Below, one piece after another: positions 1 through 9,205 of a DNA stretch of 64,000 nt. The notes beneath the pieces were generated by a model. It did no database searches. It saw nothing but the letters and a program-made list of their open reading frames with translations, and was not told the origin of the DNA. Made by a program: the position numbers and the translations under genes. The first letter of the stretch is position 1. Each line of letters starts with the position of its first letter. This stretch comes from Fulvia fulva (lineage: Eukaryota > Ascomycota > Dothideomycetes > Mycosphaerellales > Mycosphaerellaceae): positions 1,736,001-1,800,000 of the forward strand of contig NC_063018.1 in NCBI RefSeq assembly GCF_020509005.1. The letters are read 5' to 3'.

Positions 1-1500
1 TAGGTCGTTAGTCTCTTATAGTACGGGTTAATCTATAGCTCCTAGATTACTAGGACGTAGTAGACGTACGGGTCCGCCTCGTATAGAAAATAGTTCGAGA
101 CTATATCCCTACTATAGTTAACGTTATACTAGATAAAACTAAGCGTGTCGAGGCTAGTTATCGTTATCGATAATTATTCCCTCTATAATATCCTATACCC
201 TACTACCTAGCGCGTCCTAGTCTACGCCTATCGGCTATATACTAAAGGGGAGCCGGGCCTAGTTAGATTCCCTCGCCGTAGCTAGAAGAGTACGTAGCCT
301 TCTATACGCCCTAGGTTACGTATCCTTTATATTATTCTCGGCCCTAGGGCGCTTATACTAGACCGCCCCTAACTAGTTCCGGTATAGACTAGCCTTACGG
401 TCGCCGTAGAATCTTAGGGCGACGGTTCTATTTATAATTGCCTTGTTTTTCGCTAGTTTCCGCTATAGGCATTCCGCGCTATACGATAGGTAGTACCCTA
501 GACAGTTCGCGTACCGCCTCGTAGCCGATATATAGTCCCTAGATATATAGTCTCCTATATAGTTCGAGTAGGCCTACTTATTTATATACGTATAGGTTTA
601 GTGTCTATACTATTAGTATTTAAAGTATTAGAGGTTACGAAAGGATAAGGAGTACTTTTTAACTATCTTAAGGCTATATTACTAGATTAGGCCTTGTTCT
701 ATTACTAGATCCGCCGCTTTCGCGTCTTATAGCTATACGATTAGCGCCGAGGCCTTCTTACCTTCTAGCCATTTCTTATAGAGCTAAGTCGCCTTCTAGA
801 TTAGAGAGTTAAGAGTAACCGGGTTATCCTCTTAGAGAGTACGTAGGTAACCTTAGTTAGTTAGGTCGAACATCTTAGGTATATCGTAGACTAGGATTAT
901 AAATTACTTCGTTAAGACCTTTGCTAATACCTTAACCTTAGATACCTACTATAGCTATGCCTCTAGGTACCTCCTAGTAGTAGTAGAGCTAGTATAGATC
1001 TATAGAGTACCGTTAGACTATTAGTTCACTACGACTACCCCTAGTTAATTAATTTGTTAGGCGAGCTCCTTGTTTAATAGCTTTATAACTTCGGCCTAGT
1101 CTTCCCTTACTATAATACGGATCGTAACTATATCGTACGTTAGGCGGGGGCCTAGTATCGATACTACGACCGATACCTAGCTATAGGGGTGTTAATTCCG
1201 GGTGGCCTTACTAATCGCCTAGGACGTCGTCCTTATTTCTTATTGCCCTCGGTAATACGATAGTATAAGCGCCGTACGTAGCTAAGTGATCATTACCTAT
1301 AGAGACCGGTAAGGGAGCTAATCGTTAGTTTCTATACTTTTTACGTCCTCTATAAGTTGCTACTAGTTGTCTTAGGGGGGCTTCGTCTATAGGGCCGTAG
1401 GCGCCGTTAGTACCGTAGCCTAGGCTACTATTACCTAGGAGTTACCTAATGTAGCTAGGCACCTCCGCGGCGTTTAGAGCTAAAGAAATAGGGTAAAGAG
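1..1500 (-). pseudogene. RIPed Tad1-type LINE remnant: ORF1 and the start of ORF2, cut by window edge
   Basis: Read on the minus strand, about 1460 to 430 gives a gag-like ORF1 whose stops are nearly all TAG/TAA, as expected when CAG/CAA/TGG are RIPed. At about 625-480 the frame shows zinc-knuckle spacing, with most knuckle cysteines changed to Tyr (TGC/TGT to TAC/TAT). From about 160 to 1 a second frame shows the start of an exonuclease/endonuclease/phosphatase (EEP) domain: a YNVN motif, then a VIQE-type catalytic Glu segment, as in the intact LINE endonucleases of this window. The rest of ORF2 lies outside the window. The first 180 bases contain no CA and one TG. It is a different family from LINE-A and LINE-C. 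The assignment rests on motif order and spacing, not on an intact frame. Confidence 0.65.
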
Positions 1501-3300
1501 AACTTTAAGCTATCTAAATTAAATGAGGTAGAACTCCCTTAATTCTAGGAGTAGTAGCCTACTTTATAGATCGTTAGAATAGCCTTAATAAGGGCTTTTG
1601 AATATGTCGTGTTTAGCGATAGCGCTAGGATAGGAATAGAGATCTATAGCCCTAAATTCGAGCGTTAACCTTAGGATATCTATACGTTTATATAAGATAA
1701 CGTTTATATAAATACCTAGGTAGTAAGCTATATCTAGTAAAGTAAATAAATAGCCCCTAATTAATATATAAATACGCCCTAATACTATAGTTAGAAACGT
1801 AGTTATTCTAGCCTAGATCTCTAAGGAAGTAAGTCGCTTAGTAATAAACTCTATACCCTCCTAGTTATAATAGTTAATTATATAAGTGTCTAAATAGTTA
1901 TTATATACCTATTAATCACTAAAGATAACGCCTAGTTTACTAACTAAGCTCGATAGAATAGTAAGGCTAATAAAGTCTTTATCGCTTAGTAATACCTTCT
2001 TTATATTAGTAATAGCCTTATTACGTTTCTAGTCCTTACGATTATTACGATTTAATACGCTAAGTAGCCGCTCGCTACCGTCGCTTAAGTAGTAGTTAAT
2101 AAAGGTTTTCTAGTACTTCTTCTACTACTATAAGCGCTCATTCTTTACTAGTCGCTTATCGGGCTTATTTATATTATTTAAGAATAGGCCCTTATAATAG
2201 GTAATCTTAGGCTCGCCGGAAATATTCTAGTAGCCGCTTAGCCTATTATTATCCTTATTTTTATTCTTAAAGCCGCTACTACTACTACGGTTATTATCAC
2301 CCTCCTTTTAACTAGTACTCTCTACTAGAGATACCGTTTTATTCTCTACTAAGGTTTCTCCGGAGAGAGTTACAAAGACTAATTAACCGTTAGTTATTAC
2401 TAGTACGATATCGCGTATCTATTCGAGATAACGCTTAGTAAGCTTTTATAGTAATATTTTATCCCGCTTCTACTCGTTATATAGAGAAGTACTATAGGCT
2501 AGAGCCTACTTCTACTAAATAGTAAGTAGGAAGTATCTACTAAGGTCGTTGTACTCGGCGTACTTATACTTAAGTATCTTAGTCTATAAGACTAACTAGT
2601 CTAAAAACTAGTTATCGATTCTACGTACGCTAGCCCTCTAAAGCCTAGGTAACTTAAGTATAAGTTACCGCTTATATAGTATATCGTCTAGGCTATACTA
2701 ATCCTTAAGAGCCTAGTATTTCGCTCTAAGGGTAGTCCGGCTATATATAAGCTCTTATCCTAACTCGGTCGTTATACGGATAAGGTAGGTAATAAGCTTA
2801 GACCGTATAACTACGAAGATATTATATATCCGTTACTTACGGTCTACGTCTATTTATCGTAGCTTAATAAGGTCTCTCGCTATAGCGTCTCCTACTATAT
2901 ACGGTTATTAGATTTCCTTAAACGTTAAGTAAGTAGGCTCTATTAGCTTGTTACTTAGTTAGTAAGGATCTATATACTTTTAGATATTTAAAGACTATCC
3001 GTTAAGCTCTAGCTAACGGTTAAACTTGTCCTATTAGTTATAGCTCTTTAGAACTACGATACTCTAAGGTAGGGTACCGGTAGTTACCCCGGATATCTCG
3101 GAGGTAGCTATAATTACGGATAGGTTATAGGCTAGTTAAAGTTCTACGCGGGCTAACTAGGCCTAGGGGGTACTACTATAGGTACTACTATACTAGTTAT
3201 AATAGTATTATAATAATATAAAGTCTACTTTAGGGCTTACTTATCCTAGCGAATATTAGTAAGCGCTGGCCGAGCTTATAACTATTACGTTAATTATATA
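1500..3300 (-). pseudogene. RIPed Copia-like gag/protease remnant
   Basis: On the minus strand a long frame interrupted mainly by TAG/TAA runs from about 3000 to 1600. Around 2310-2200 there is a basic, Asn/Ser-rich stretch and a possible degraded zinc knuckle. Around 1990-1600 the translation resembles the protease/gag-pre-integrase part of Copia polyproteins, with an LLD-x-A-Y-x-x-G-I segment and a downstream conserved leucine-rich block. No integrase or RT follows, because the LINE remnant at 1-1500 replaces it, so this is either an older element interrupted by that LINE or a truncated one. Family assignment is an inference from weak similarity after mentally reversing RIP. Confidence 0.4.
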
Positions 3301-3800
3301 GGAAGTTATTATATAGGCTTATATAGGGTGTTTTAAAAGTAGAGTATATATTATATATATCTATATAGAATAACGTGCTTTACTACCGAACGGGCTATAC
3401 TACCGAGCGGGCTACTTTTACTAAGAACTATACTACTTCTACTTTAATTACGACGGTATCTTAACACGATGACATCCTATAGAATTGTTACTAGGAGGAT
3501 AATTCCTCTTTAGATTCTTTGCTATCTAGCGAGTCTACTTAATAGGTACGTACGTTATACCCCGACTCGCTATATTACTTATAGCGTCGTAGCCTTAGTA
3601 CTAGCCGAATACTATCTAGTAACTCTCTACTCACTTCCTACCTCCTAGTATCCTCTAGAGGCATTAATTACGACGCCTTATCGAAGCTTAGAGACCCTCT
3701 AGACTGAATATACTTACGCTTTCGTGCTTTCCGCTATATATAGTCCTCGTTAGACTTACGTAGCTTACTAATCTCGCTTCGTATAAGAGCTATCTAATAC
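3301..3800. other. AT-biased, mostly RIPed spacer before LINE-A
   Basis: No coding frame or repeat family was recognised. The sequence is CA/TG-poor but less extreme than 1-3300. It may include part of the LINE-A leader, since the 5' boundary of LINE-A could not be fixed by a target-site duplication. Confidence 0.4.
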
Positions 3801-3842
3801 GCCAAAGGCTAATATAAATCGCTAAAGGTTCAGAGAGACACG

Positions 3843-5102
3843 ATGATAGCGATCGCAGGAAACGACCAGGAGCAGGAGAGTAACGAGTGGAAGGAGGTCT
3901 GCAGGAAGGCAGAAACAATGGCAATGGCAGGAGATGGCGAGCACCCAGAAAGAGCACTTAAGGGGATGATTTTGGAGCTCCTTGGAGGGCTAAAGGCACT
4001 AAGGAGCCAAACAGGACAGATCATTAACAGGACAGTAGCAGCAGCAGCAAAGAAGAGGACACAGGAAGGCCAGAAACTAAGCCAACCAACCTGGGCAGCA
4101 GTTGCATCCCAAAACCCTCCCCCCCAGAAAACAGCTATCAAGGTCTACATTTCCGACCAGCAAGAGCAGAAAGAGATTGAGGGCCTGTCAGGCAAGGAGA
4201 TCATACAGAAGATTGGGATACAAGGCATCATTGGAGCCAGGAAAGAGAAGGGAGGTGTCCTTAAGCTGTTCACAGCACAGGAGCAAGACAGGAAGAGGCT
4301 AGAGACACAGAAGGAGTGGACAGTCAAACTAGGCAAGACGGCTAAGGTCTCACACCAACAAAATATGGTTATTGCCCATGGGATGACCACAAAGTTTGAC
4401 ATTGAAGGAGACCTTAAGAGGCTGCAGGACCAGAACCAGGCTGTATGCCCAGGGCTACAGATCACAAAAGCAGCATGGGTCAACAGAAAGACAAAGGACA
4501 CAAAGAGAGAGTCTTCTCTAGTGCTCTGGATAGGCACTGTAGAACAGGCAAACACCGTGCTTGACAAGGGCATCTTCTGGGAATGCGAAAGAATGGACAC
4601 AGAAATCCATAGAAGCACCCACAGACTACTGCAATGCTTCAAGTGCCAACAGTATGGTCATATCTCTACTAGATGCCCAAGCCAAAAGGACACTTGTTCC
4701 CACTGTGCTGGTAGCCACAAAGTACAGAATTGCACAGCCCCAAAGAGTGAAGCCAGATGTGCATGCTGTGGAAAGAAACACCCTTCCTGGTCCCAAGACT
4801 GCACAGCTAGGATTGAGGCAAAGAGGAGGGCAAGAGAAGCCAGGATCAACACCCCTATCAGATTCCAGACAGGGACAATCACCCAAGAACCCCTAAGGAC
4901 TGTCTACAACCCTCTGAAAAGAGGCAGAACAGAAGAGACCACACAGGCCCAAGGCCACCCTGCTATGGGTAGACCAAAATCAATTGTGGTTGCAGGAAGA
5001 GACCCGTCACAAAGCAGGCTCAACCTTACCACAATCCCAAATAGCAGCCAGCAGCAGGAAGCACGAGAAGACCAGCAGGAGACCAGCATGGATGAGTCAT
5101 GA
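3843..5102 (+). CDS. LINE-A ORF1, gag-like nucleic-acid-binding protein
   Basis: 419 residues. ORF1 proteins of this LINE type coat the element RNA in a ribonucleoprotein. The C-terminal half holds three zinc knuckles visible in the sequence: C265-x2-C268-x4-H273-x4-C278, a second from C285 (C-x2-C-x3-H-x4-C), and a third from C306 (C-x2-C-x3-H-x6-C). The N-terminal part is charged and Gln-rich; the last 100 residues are basic and Gln-rich. The ATG at 3843 begins the longest frame and aligns with the ATG of LINE-C ORF1, although LINE-C starts with a different few residues. The TGA at 5100-5102 overlaps the ORF2 ATG as ATGA, which suggests translational coupling. No stops or frameshifts are present. 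Confidence 0.88.
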   Translation: MIAIAGNDQEQESNEWKEVCRKAETMAMAGDGEHPERALKGMILELLGGLKALRSQTGQIINRTVAAAAKKRTQEGQKLSQPTWAAVASQNPPPQKTAIKVYISDQQEQKEIEGLSGKEIIQKIGIQGIIGARKEKGGVLKLFTAQEQDRKRLETQKEWTVKLGKTAKVSHQQNMVIAHGMTTKFDIEGDLKRLQDQNQAVCPGLQITKAAWVNRKTKDTKRESSLVLWIGTVEQANTVLDKGIFWECERMDTEIHRSTHRLLQCFKCQQYGHISTRCPSQKDTCSHCAGSHKVQNCTAPKSEARCACCGKKHPSWSQDCTARIEAKRRAREARINTPIRFQTGTITQEPLRTVYNPLKRGRTEETTQAQGHPAMGRPKSIVVAGRDPSQSRLNLTTIPNSSQQQEAREDQQETSMDES

Positions 5103-8100
5103 TTGAGACACCTAATCTTACCACTATCCAGTACAACGTCAACAAAAGCCAGCACAAGGTCCAGAGAAGCTTTCTCCAAGCACTGGACCCAAAGAAACAC
5201 CTAGTTATTGCAGTCCAGGAACCTTGGATCAACAGCAAATCTAACAGACCATCTACTGCTAACGACCCAAGGTATCACACACTCCTAGCCAAACAAGGCA
5301 CCCCTAGAACATGCATGTACATCAGCAAAGAGATGGCAACAGACAGCTGGGAACAAATCCAACAGGAAGGGGGAGACATCACCTCAGTCAGACTCAACAC
5401 CAACCAAGGCAGCATCCACATCCACAGTGTATACAACCCACCCCCCAGCTCCAGAAGCAGCACCCAGCTGGGCACACTACAACAGCTGCCAGACATCCTG
5501 CAGAGTGACTCCCAACACATCGTGCTGGGAGACTTCAACTTGCACCATCCTACATGGGGATCAGACTTTGCACCTGCCCATCACTTCCTAGCTAACAGAC
5601 TCCTCTCCACTACCCAAAGCAACAACATGCACCTAGTTACCCCAAAGGGCCTAACTATCTGGTCACAGAGAGCAAGCTCAAGCACCATTGACCTGTGCTT
5701 TGCATCACATGACCTGCAGCAGAAGGTCACCAGATGCTGGGTTAACCAGGACTTGGAGTCCTCATCAGATCACCTCCCAATTCAGGTGGAGTTTGAAACA
5801 CAGACACAGCAGGAAGGAGACCTAGAACCTCAGCTGGCCTGGAAGGCAGCCAACTGGGAACAGATCAGACAAGACCTGGAACAGAAGCTAGCTGGACTAG
5901 AGACCAGGAGACTGGAAACAGCCTTAGACATAGACCAAGCAGTGGCAGAACTGGTTAGAACAATGCAGGAAACTGCGGCAGCCCACACCAGAGAAAAGAA
6001 ACAGTCACTGTACCAGAAGCCATTCTGGACAAAGGAATGCTCAGAGAAGGTCAAGGCAGCCAGGCAGGCCAGGAGAGCCCTTACCCAGAGCCACTCCCAG
6101 GAAGCATGGGACAGATACAACCAGGCAACCAGAGACAAGAAGGCCCAGATCAAGAGGGACAAGATGCTGGAGTGGAGGTCAACAGTTGGATCCATTACCC
6201 AGAATCCTGAGAAGATGTGGAAACTAGCAAAGTGGGCAAGACAACCCACACAGGACAGAAACATGCTGCCCCAGTTTCCAAACATTGAAGACCAGGAAGG
6301 AGTAATCCAACACACTCTCCCAGGAAAGGCACAGGCATTGGGGAAACATTTCTTTGGCACACAGGTAGAAGCTGACCTGCAGGATCTGGAGGGCAGTGTG
6401 TATCCAACACCACTAGAGCAATCCTGCACAGTGGGAGAGGGAGAGATCAAGAGCATCATTAAGACACTCTCAGGAAACAAGGCCCCAGGACCAGATGGGA
6501 TTCCAAACTTGTTCATTAAGACATGCAAGGACCAGATCTCCCCTGCACTGTCAAACATCTTTTCACAGTGCATGGCCCAAGGACACTGCCCTAAACACTT
6601 CAAGGAGTCACTGACTGTGGTCTTGAGAAAACCACAGAAAGAGGACTACACAAAGCTAAAGGCATACAGACCTATTGCCTTGCTCAACACACTAGGCAAA
6701 CTCCTGGAAAAGATCATAGCAGAAAGGCTGACAAACCTAGCTGAAGAACATGGAATCCTTCCTGAAGAACAGATGGGAGGCAGGAAACAAAGATCAACAC
6801 TAACAGCTGTGGAACTTATCACAGAGCAGATCAAGACCCTATGGCACTTTCGGAACAACAAAGCAGCCACACTCCTCTCACTAGACATATCAGGAGCCTT
6901 TGACAATGTCTCACACCAGAAGCTGATCCACATCCTGAAACAGAAGGCTATCCCTAACTGGACAGTCCAGTTTATCCAGTCCTTCCTCCGAGGCAGAACC
7001 ACAAGACTAAGACTGGGCAGATACAAATCTGACAGCATGCCTACAGAGACAGGAATCCCACAGGGATCAACAATGTCTCCAATCCTGTTTCTCCTCTTTA
7101 TGGCAGACCTGCCAGCAAAGCTAAACTCCAGAAACACATCAGCCTCAGGGTTTGTAGATGACACAAACATCCTAGCCTGGTCAGACAGCACAGAAGAGAA
7201 CTGCAGAATCTTGCAGAAGAAACACAAGGAATGTGAGGAATGGGCCAGGAAACATGGAGCCAGATTTGCCCCAGAGAAGTATCAACTCATCCACTTCAGT
7301 AGAGCCAGAAACAGACACAATATGCAAGCCCCAATCACTATTCAGGGACACACAACAGAACCCTCAAGTGAATTAAGGGTGCTAGGAATATGGATGGATC
7401 CAAAGCTCAGCTGGGGACCACAGGTCAAGAAAGCACAGGCAAGAGCAGACAACAACAGGCAATCAATTGACAGGCTTACAGCCTCCACATGGGGAGCCAC
7501 ATTTGCGAAAGCAAAGGTTATGTACAAGGCCATTGTGAAGCCAGCCATGCTATATGGAGCCCAGATCTGGTCAGCCCAAGACAAGATCCCAAAGAGAATT
7601 GCAGATCCCATCAGCAGAGCCCAAGCCTCCTGTCTGAAAAAGGTGCTTGGAGCATACAAGTCAACTCCAACAAGGGTGGTCGAAATGGAGTCTGGCTCCC
7701 CACCAGCCAAGCTCTACCTTCAAGGGTTGAGATACCAGTATGCAGGAAAGACGTCTGCATACCCAGCCCAGCTAGTAATCCAGAAGGCAGTCAACAAAAT
7801 CAGGAGCCAGTGCACAAGAAGGCACAGACAAGCAAGACCCAATCCAGCCCCACAGAAGCAGCAGGACCTGCAGAAGTTCAAAGAACTAACAGGTCAGCTG
7901 CACCTAGCCCAGCAGGAACAGGACAGAAGGGCTCAAGGGAGAGGATCAGCAGCCAGCCAAGGGAAGAAGCAACAGTCTCTAGCTGAAAGGATGGCAGGAC
8001 TCCTCTGGAAGACTGAATGGACAAGAACCCCACAGAGGCCAGGAACCCCAAAGGCACTCCAACAGTTTGGTAGCCACAACTACCTACTGTACTCAGACCT

Positions 8101-8485
8101 GACCAGGTCAGAAGCAAGCATAGCAATACAAATCCGCTCTGAACACATCGGAGTCAGGGCATACCTGCATCAGAGAAAAGTCCCAGGGATCGAAGACAAG
8201 AGTTGCCCATGCGGCTACCTGTCCCAGAATGTCGAACATAGACTTCTGGTTTGCAAAGAATGGAGTACAGGGAGAGGTGAATGGAGGGCAAGGGCAAGGA
8301 ACAGAAACTTCCAAGCCATGATCAGCAATAAGGGAGACCTCCAGAGAATTACAAGGTGGATCATCCACCAAGGATTTTTGGAGCAGTTCTCTCTTACTAG
8401 GGAAACAGAGAGATGGATTGAGGAGAGAAAGAAGGAGGAGGAGAGCAGGAAGAGGGGGACAACTCTAGGGTTGCAGACAAGGTAG
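5099..8485 (+). CDS. LINE-A ORF2, endonuclease-reverse transcriptase
   Basis: 1128 residues, encoding the enzyme for target-primed reverse transcription. Domains in order: an EEP endonuclease at about residues 8-235 (YNVN near 12, QEPW near 41, GDFNLHH from 144, SSDH before 230); the RT at about 440-760 (APGPDGIPN, YRPIALLN, LDISGAFDNVSH, GIPQGS, catalytic FVDD at 685-688); a thumb/linker region rich in Lys and Gln; and a C-terminal CCHC-like motif beginning C1036-P-C-G. No RNase H motif (no DGS-type catalytic Asp block) is visible between RT and the C-terminal knuckle. The start overlaps the ORF1 stop by four bases (ATGA). The frame is fully open with catalytic residues present, so the copy could be competent; this is inference. 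Confidence 0.9.
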   Translation: MIETPNLTTIQYNVNKSQHKVQRSFLQALDPKKHLVIAVQEPWINSKSNRPSTANDPRYHTLLAKQGTPRTCMYISKEMATDSWEQIQQEGGDITSVRLNTNQGSIHIHSVYNPPPSSRSSTQLGTLQQLPDILQSDSQHIVLGDFNLHHPTWGSDFAPAHHFLANRLLSTTQSNNMHLVTPKGLTIWSQRASSSTIDLCFASHDLQQKVTRCWVNQDLESSSDHLPIQVEFETQTQQEGDLEPQLAWKAANWEQIRQDLEQKLAGLETRRLETALDIDQAVAELVRTMQETAAAHTREKKQSLYQKPFWTKECSEKVKAARQARRALTQSHSQEAWDRYNQATRDKKAQIKRDKMLEWRSTVGSITQNPEKMWKLAKWARQPTQDRNMLPQFPNIEDQEGVIQHTLPGKAQALGKHFFGTQVEADLQDLEGSVYPTPLEQSCTVGEGEIKSIIKTLSGNKAPGPDGIPNLFIKTCKDQISPALSNIFSQCMAQGHCPKHFKESLTVVLRKPQKEDYTKLKAYRPIALLNTLGKLLEKIIAERLTNLAEEHGILPEEQMGGRKQRSTLTAVELITEQIKTLWHFRNNKAATLLSLDISGAFDNVSHQKLIHILKQKAIPNWTVQFIQSFLRGRTTRLRLGRYKSDSMPTETGIPQGSTMSPILFLLFMADLPAKLNSRNTSASGFVDDTNILAWSDSTEENCRILQKKHKECEEWARKHGARFAPEKYQLIHFSRARNRHNMQAPITIQGHTTEPSSELRVLGIWMDPKLSWGPQVKKAQARADNNRQSIDRLTASTWGATFAKAKVMYKAIVKPAMLYGAQIWSAQDKIPKRIADPISRAQASCLKKVLGAYKSTPTRVVEMESGSPPAKLYLQGLRYQYAGKTSAYPAQLVIQKAVNKIRSQCTRRHRQARPNPAPQKQQDLQKFKELTGQLHLAQQEQDRRAQGRGSAASQGKKQQSLAERMAGLLWKTEWTRTPQRPGTPKALQQFGSHNYLLYSDLTRSEASIAIQIRSEHIGVRAYLHQRKVPGIEDKSCPCGYLSQNVEHRLLVCKEWSTGRGEWRARARNRNFQAMISNKGDLQRITRWIIHQGFLEQFSLTRETERWIEERKKEEESRKRGTTLGLQTR

Positions 8486-8670
8486 TCAGAGGCTAACCAC
8501 CATGACACTAGTGCACCCTAATGGAAGGAAAACTGAGAACTCATGGCAAGGAAGCTATTAGAGAAGGAGAGGAGGTTTTTACCTAGGAATAGGTTTCCTA
8601 CCTTATGCAGTAACATATATAGACATAAACCCGCATAGGCCGGAGGGCACCACAACGGGTAAATGAATCA

Positions 8671-8686
8671 TCTATCTATCTATCTA
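8671..8686 (+). repeat. (TCTA)4 3' tail of LINE-A
   Basis: Four perfect TCTA units end the element in place of poly(A). The same tail occurs at the ends of LINE-B and LINE-C, preceded each time by AATGAA-type sequence. Confidence 0.9.
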
Positions 8687-9003
8687 TTATAGTACCCTTT
8701 AGCCTATATAGCTATACTATCTTGTTTTCGTATATATAGAGGGAAAACCGTATTAGTAAAAACCCTCCTCCTTCCCGCCTGTCTTTTCCCCCTCGTTATT
8801 ATCTTAGATTTCCCTTATTAAGGGTACGCTAGTGTTATAGGCCTACCCTAATAACTACCCTATCTATAACCCCCCTAGCTTCCGCCTCTTATCTATCTAC
8901 TCCTCCGTCTCGCTAGCGAGGCTAAACTACTAGAGGTATCCCTACTATAATATCTACCGAGAGATTTAGCGAATATTACCTTTATCTCTACTAATTGATA
9001 TAT
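8687..9003 (-). pseudogene. RIPed LINE-B-family fragment (3' UTR and ORF2 C-terminus)
   Basis: The reverse complement matches LINE-B 3' UTR and the end of its ORF2 (18300-18630) almost base for base, apart from CA-to-TA and TG-to-TA changes. It covers the IAxxISR..W..Q.YL-type C-terminus, the stop and most of the 3' UTR, and ends about 18 bp before the (TCTA)n tail, where LINE-A is joined. At 9003 it is cut by the LTR of the outer Gypsy element; no continuation is found beyond 28723. Confidence 0.85.
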
Positions 9004-9188
9004 TGTTATAAGTAGGTATAATTACGTAGTTAGGTAAGGTATAAGTCGAATAGATGTTCTATCTAAGGGAGGCGCGGAGGGCGCGAGAGTTATATACGGG
9101 CGCTAAGCCGCTAGTCGGATTAGTTAGCGGGCGCGAGGTCTAGGTACGTACCCGCGGGTTTAAGTAAATATACGCCGGTACGGTAACA
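9004..9188 (-). repeat. 3' LTR of outer Gypsy element
   Basis: 185 bp, nearly identical to 28539-28723. Begins TGTTATA and ends GGTAACA on the plus strand, giving the inverted TG..CA ends of LTRs. Confidence 0.88.
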
Positions 9189-9205
9189 CTACCCCCCCCC
9201 TATTA
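9189..9205 (-). other. Polypurine tract of outer Gypsy element
   Basis: A run of nine C on the plus strand (nine G on the element's coding strand) lies three bases from the 3' LTR, where the plus-strand primer for reverse transcription is expected. Confidence 0.6.

Larger units (their letters stand above)
3800..8686 (+). mobile_element. LINE-A: intact Tad1-type non-LTR retrotransposon
   Basis: This is a complete-looking LINE: ORF1 (3843-5102), ORF2 (5099-8485), an approximately 185-bp 3' UTR and a terminal (TCTA)4 tail at 8671-8686. Both ORFs are open from end to end and carry no sign of RIP: CA and TG are frequent. CG is rare, which is the opposite of the flanks. The 3' UTR shares blocks with LINE-B and LINE-C (CATGACACTAG; GCATAGGCC..AGGGCAC; AATGAA just before the tail), so the 3' end is certain. 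The 5' end is not: no target-site duplication matching the 3' flank was found, and 3800 is a nominal boundary. The element sits tail-to-tail against a RIPed LINE-B-family fragment. Confidence 0.85.

Noticed and set aside
5830..6603. 257-codon minus-strand ORF inside LINE-A ORF2
   Set aside because: Antisense shadow of an intact, motif-rich RT/endonuclease frame; no domain of its own.
8671..8686. TCTA runs considered as CRISPR-like or telomeric repeats
   Set aside because: They are short 3' tails of LINEs at three element ends; no spacers and no telomeric hexamer.
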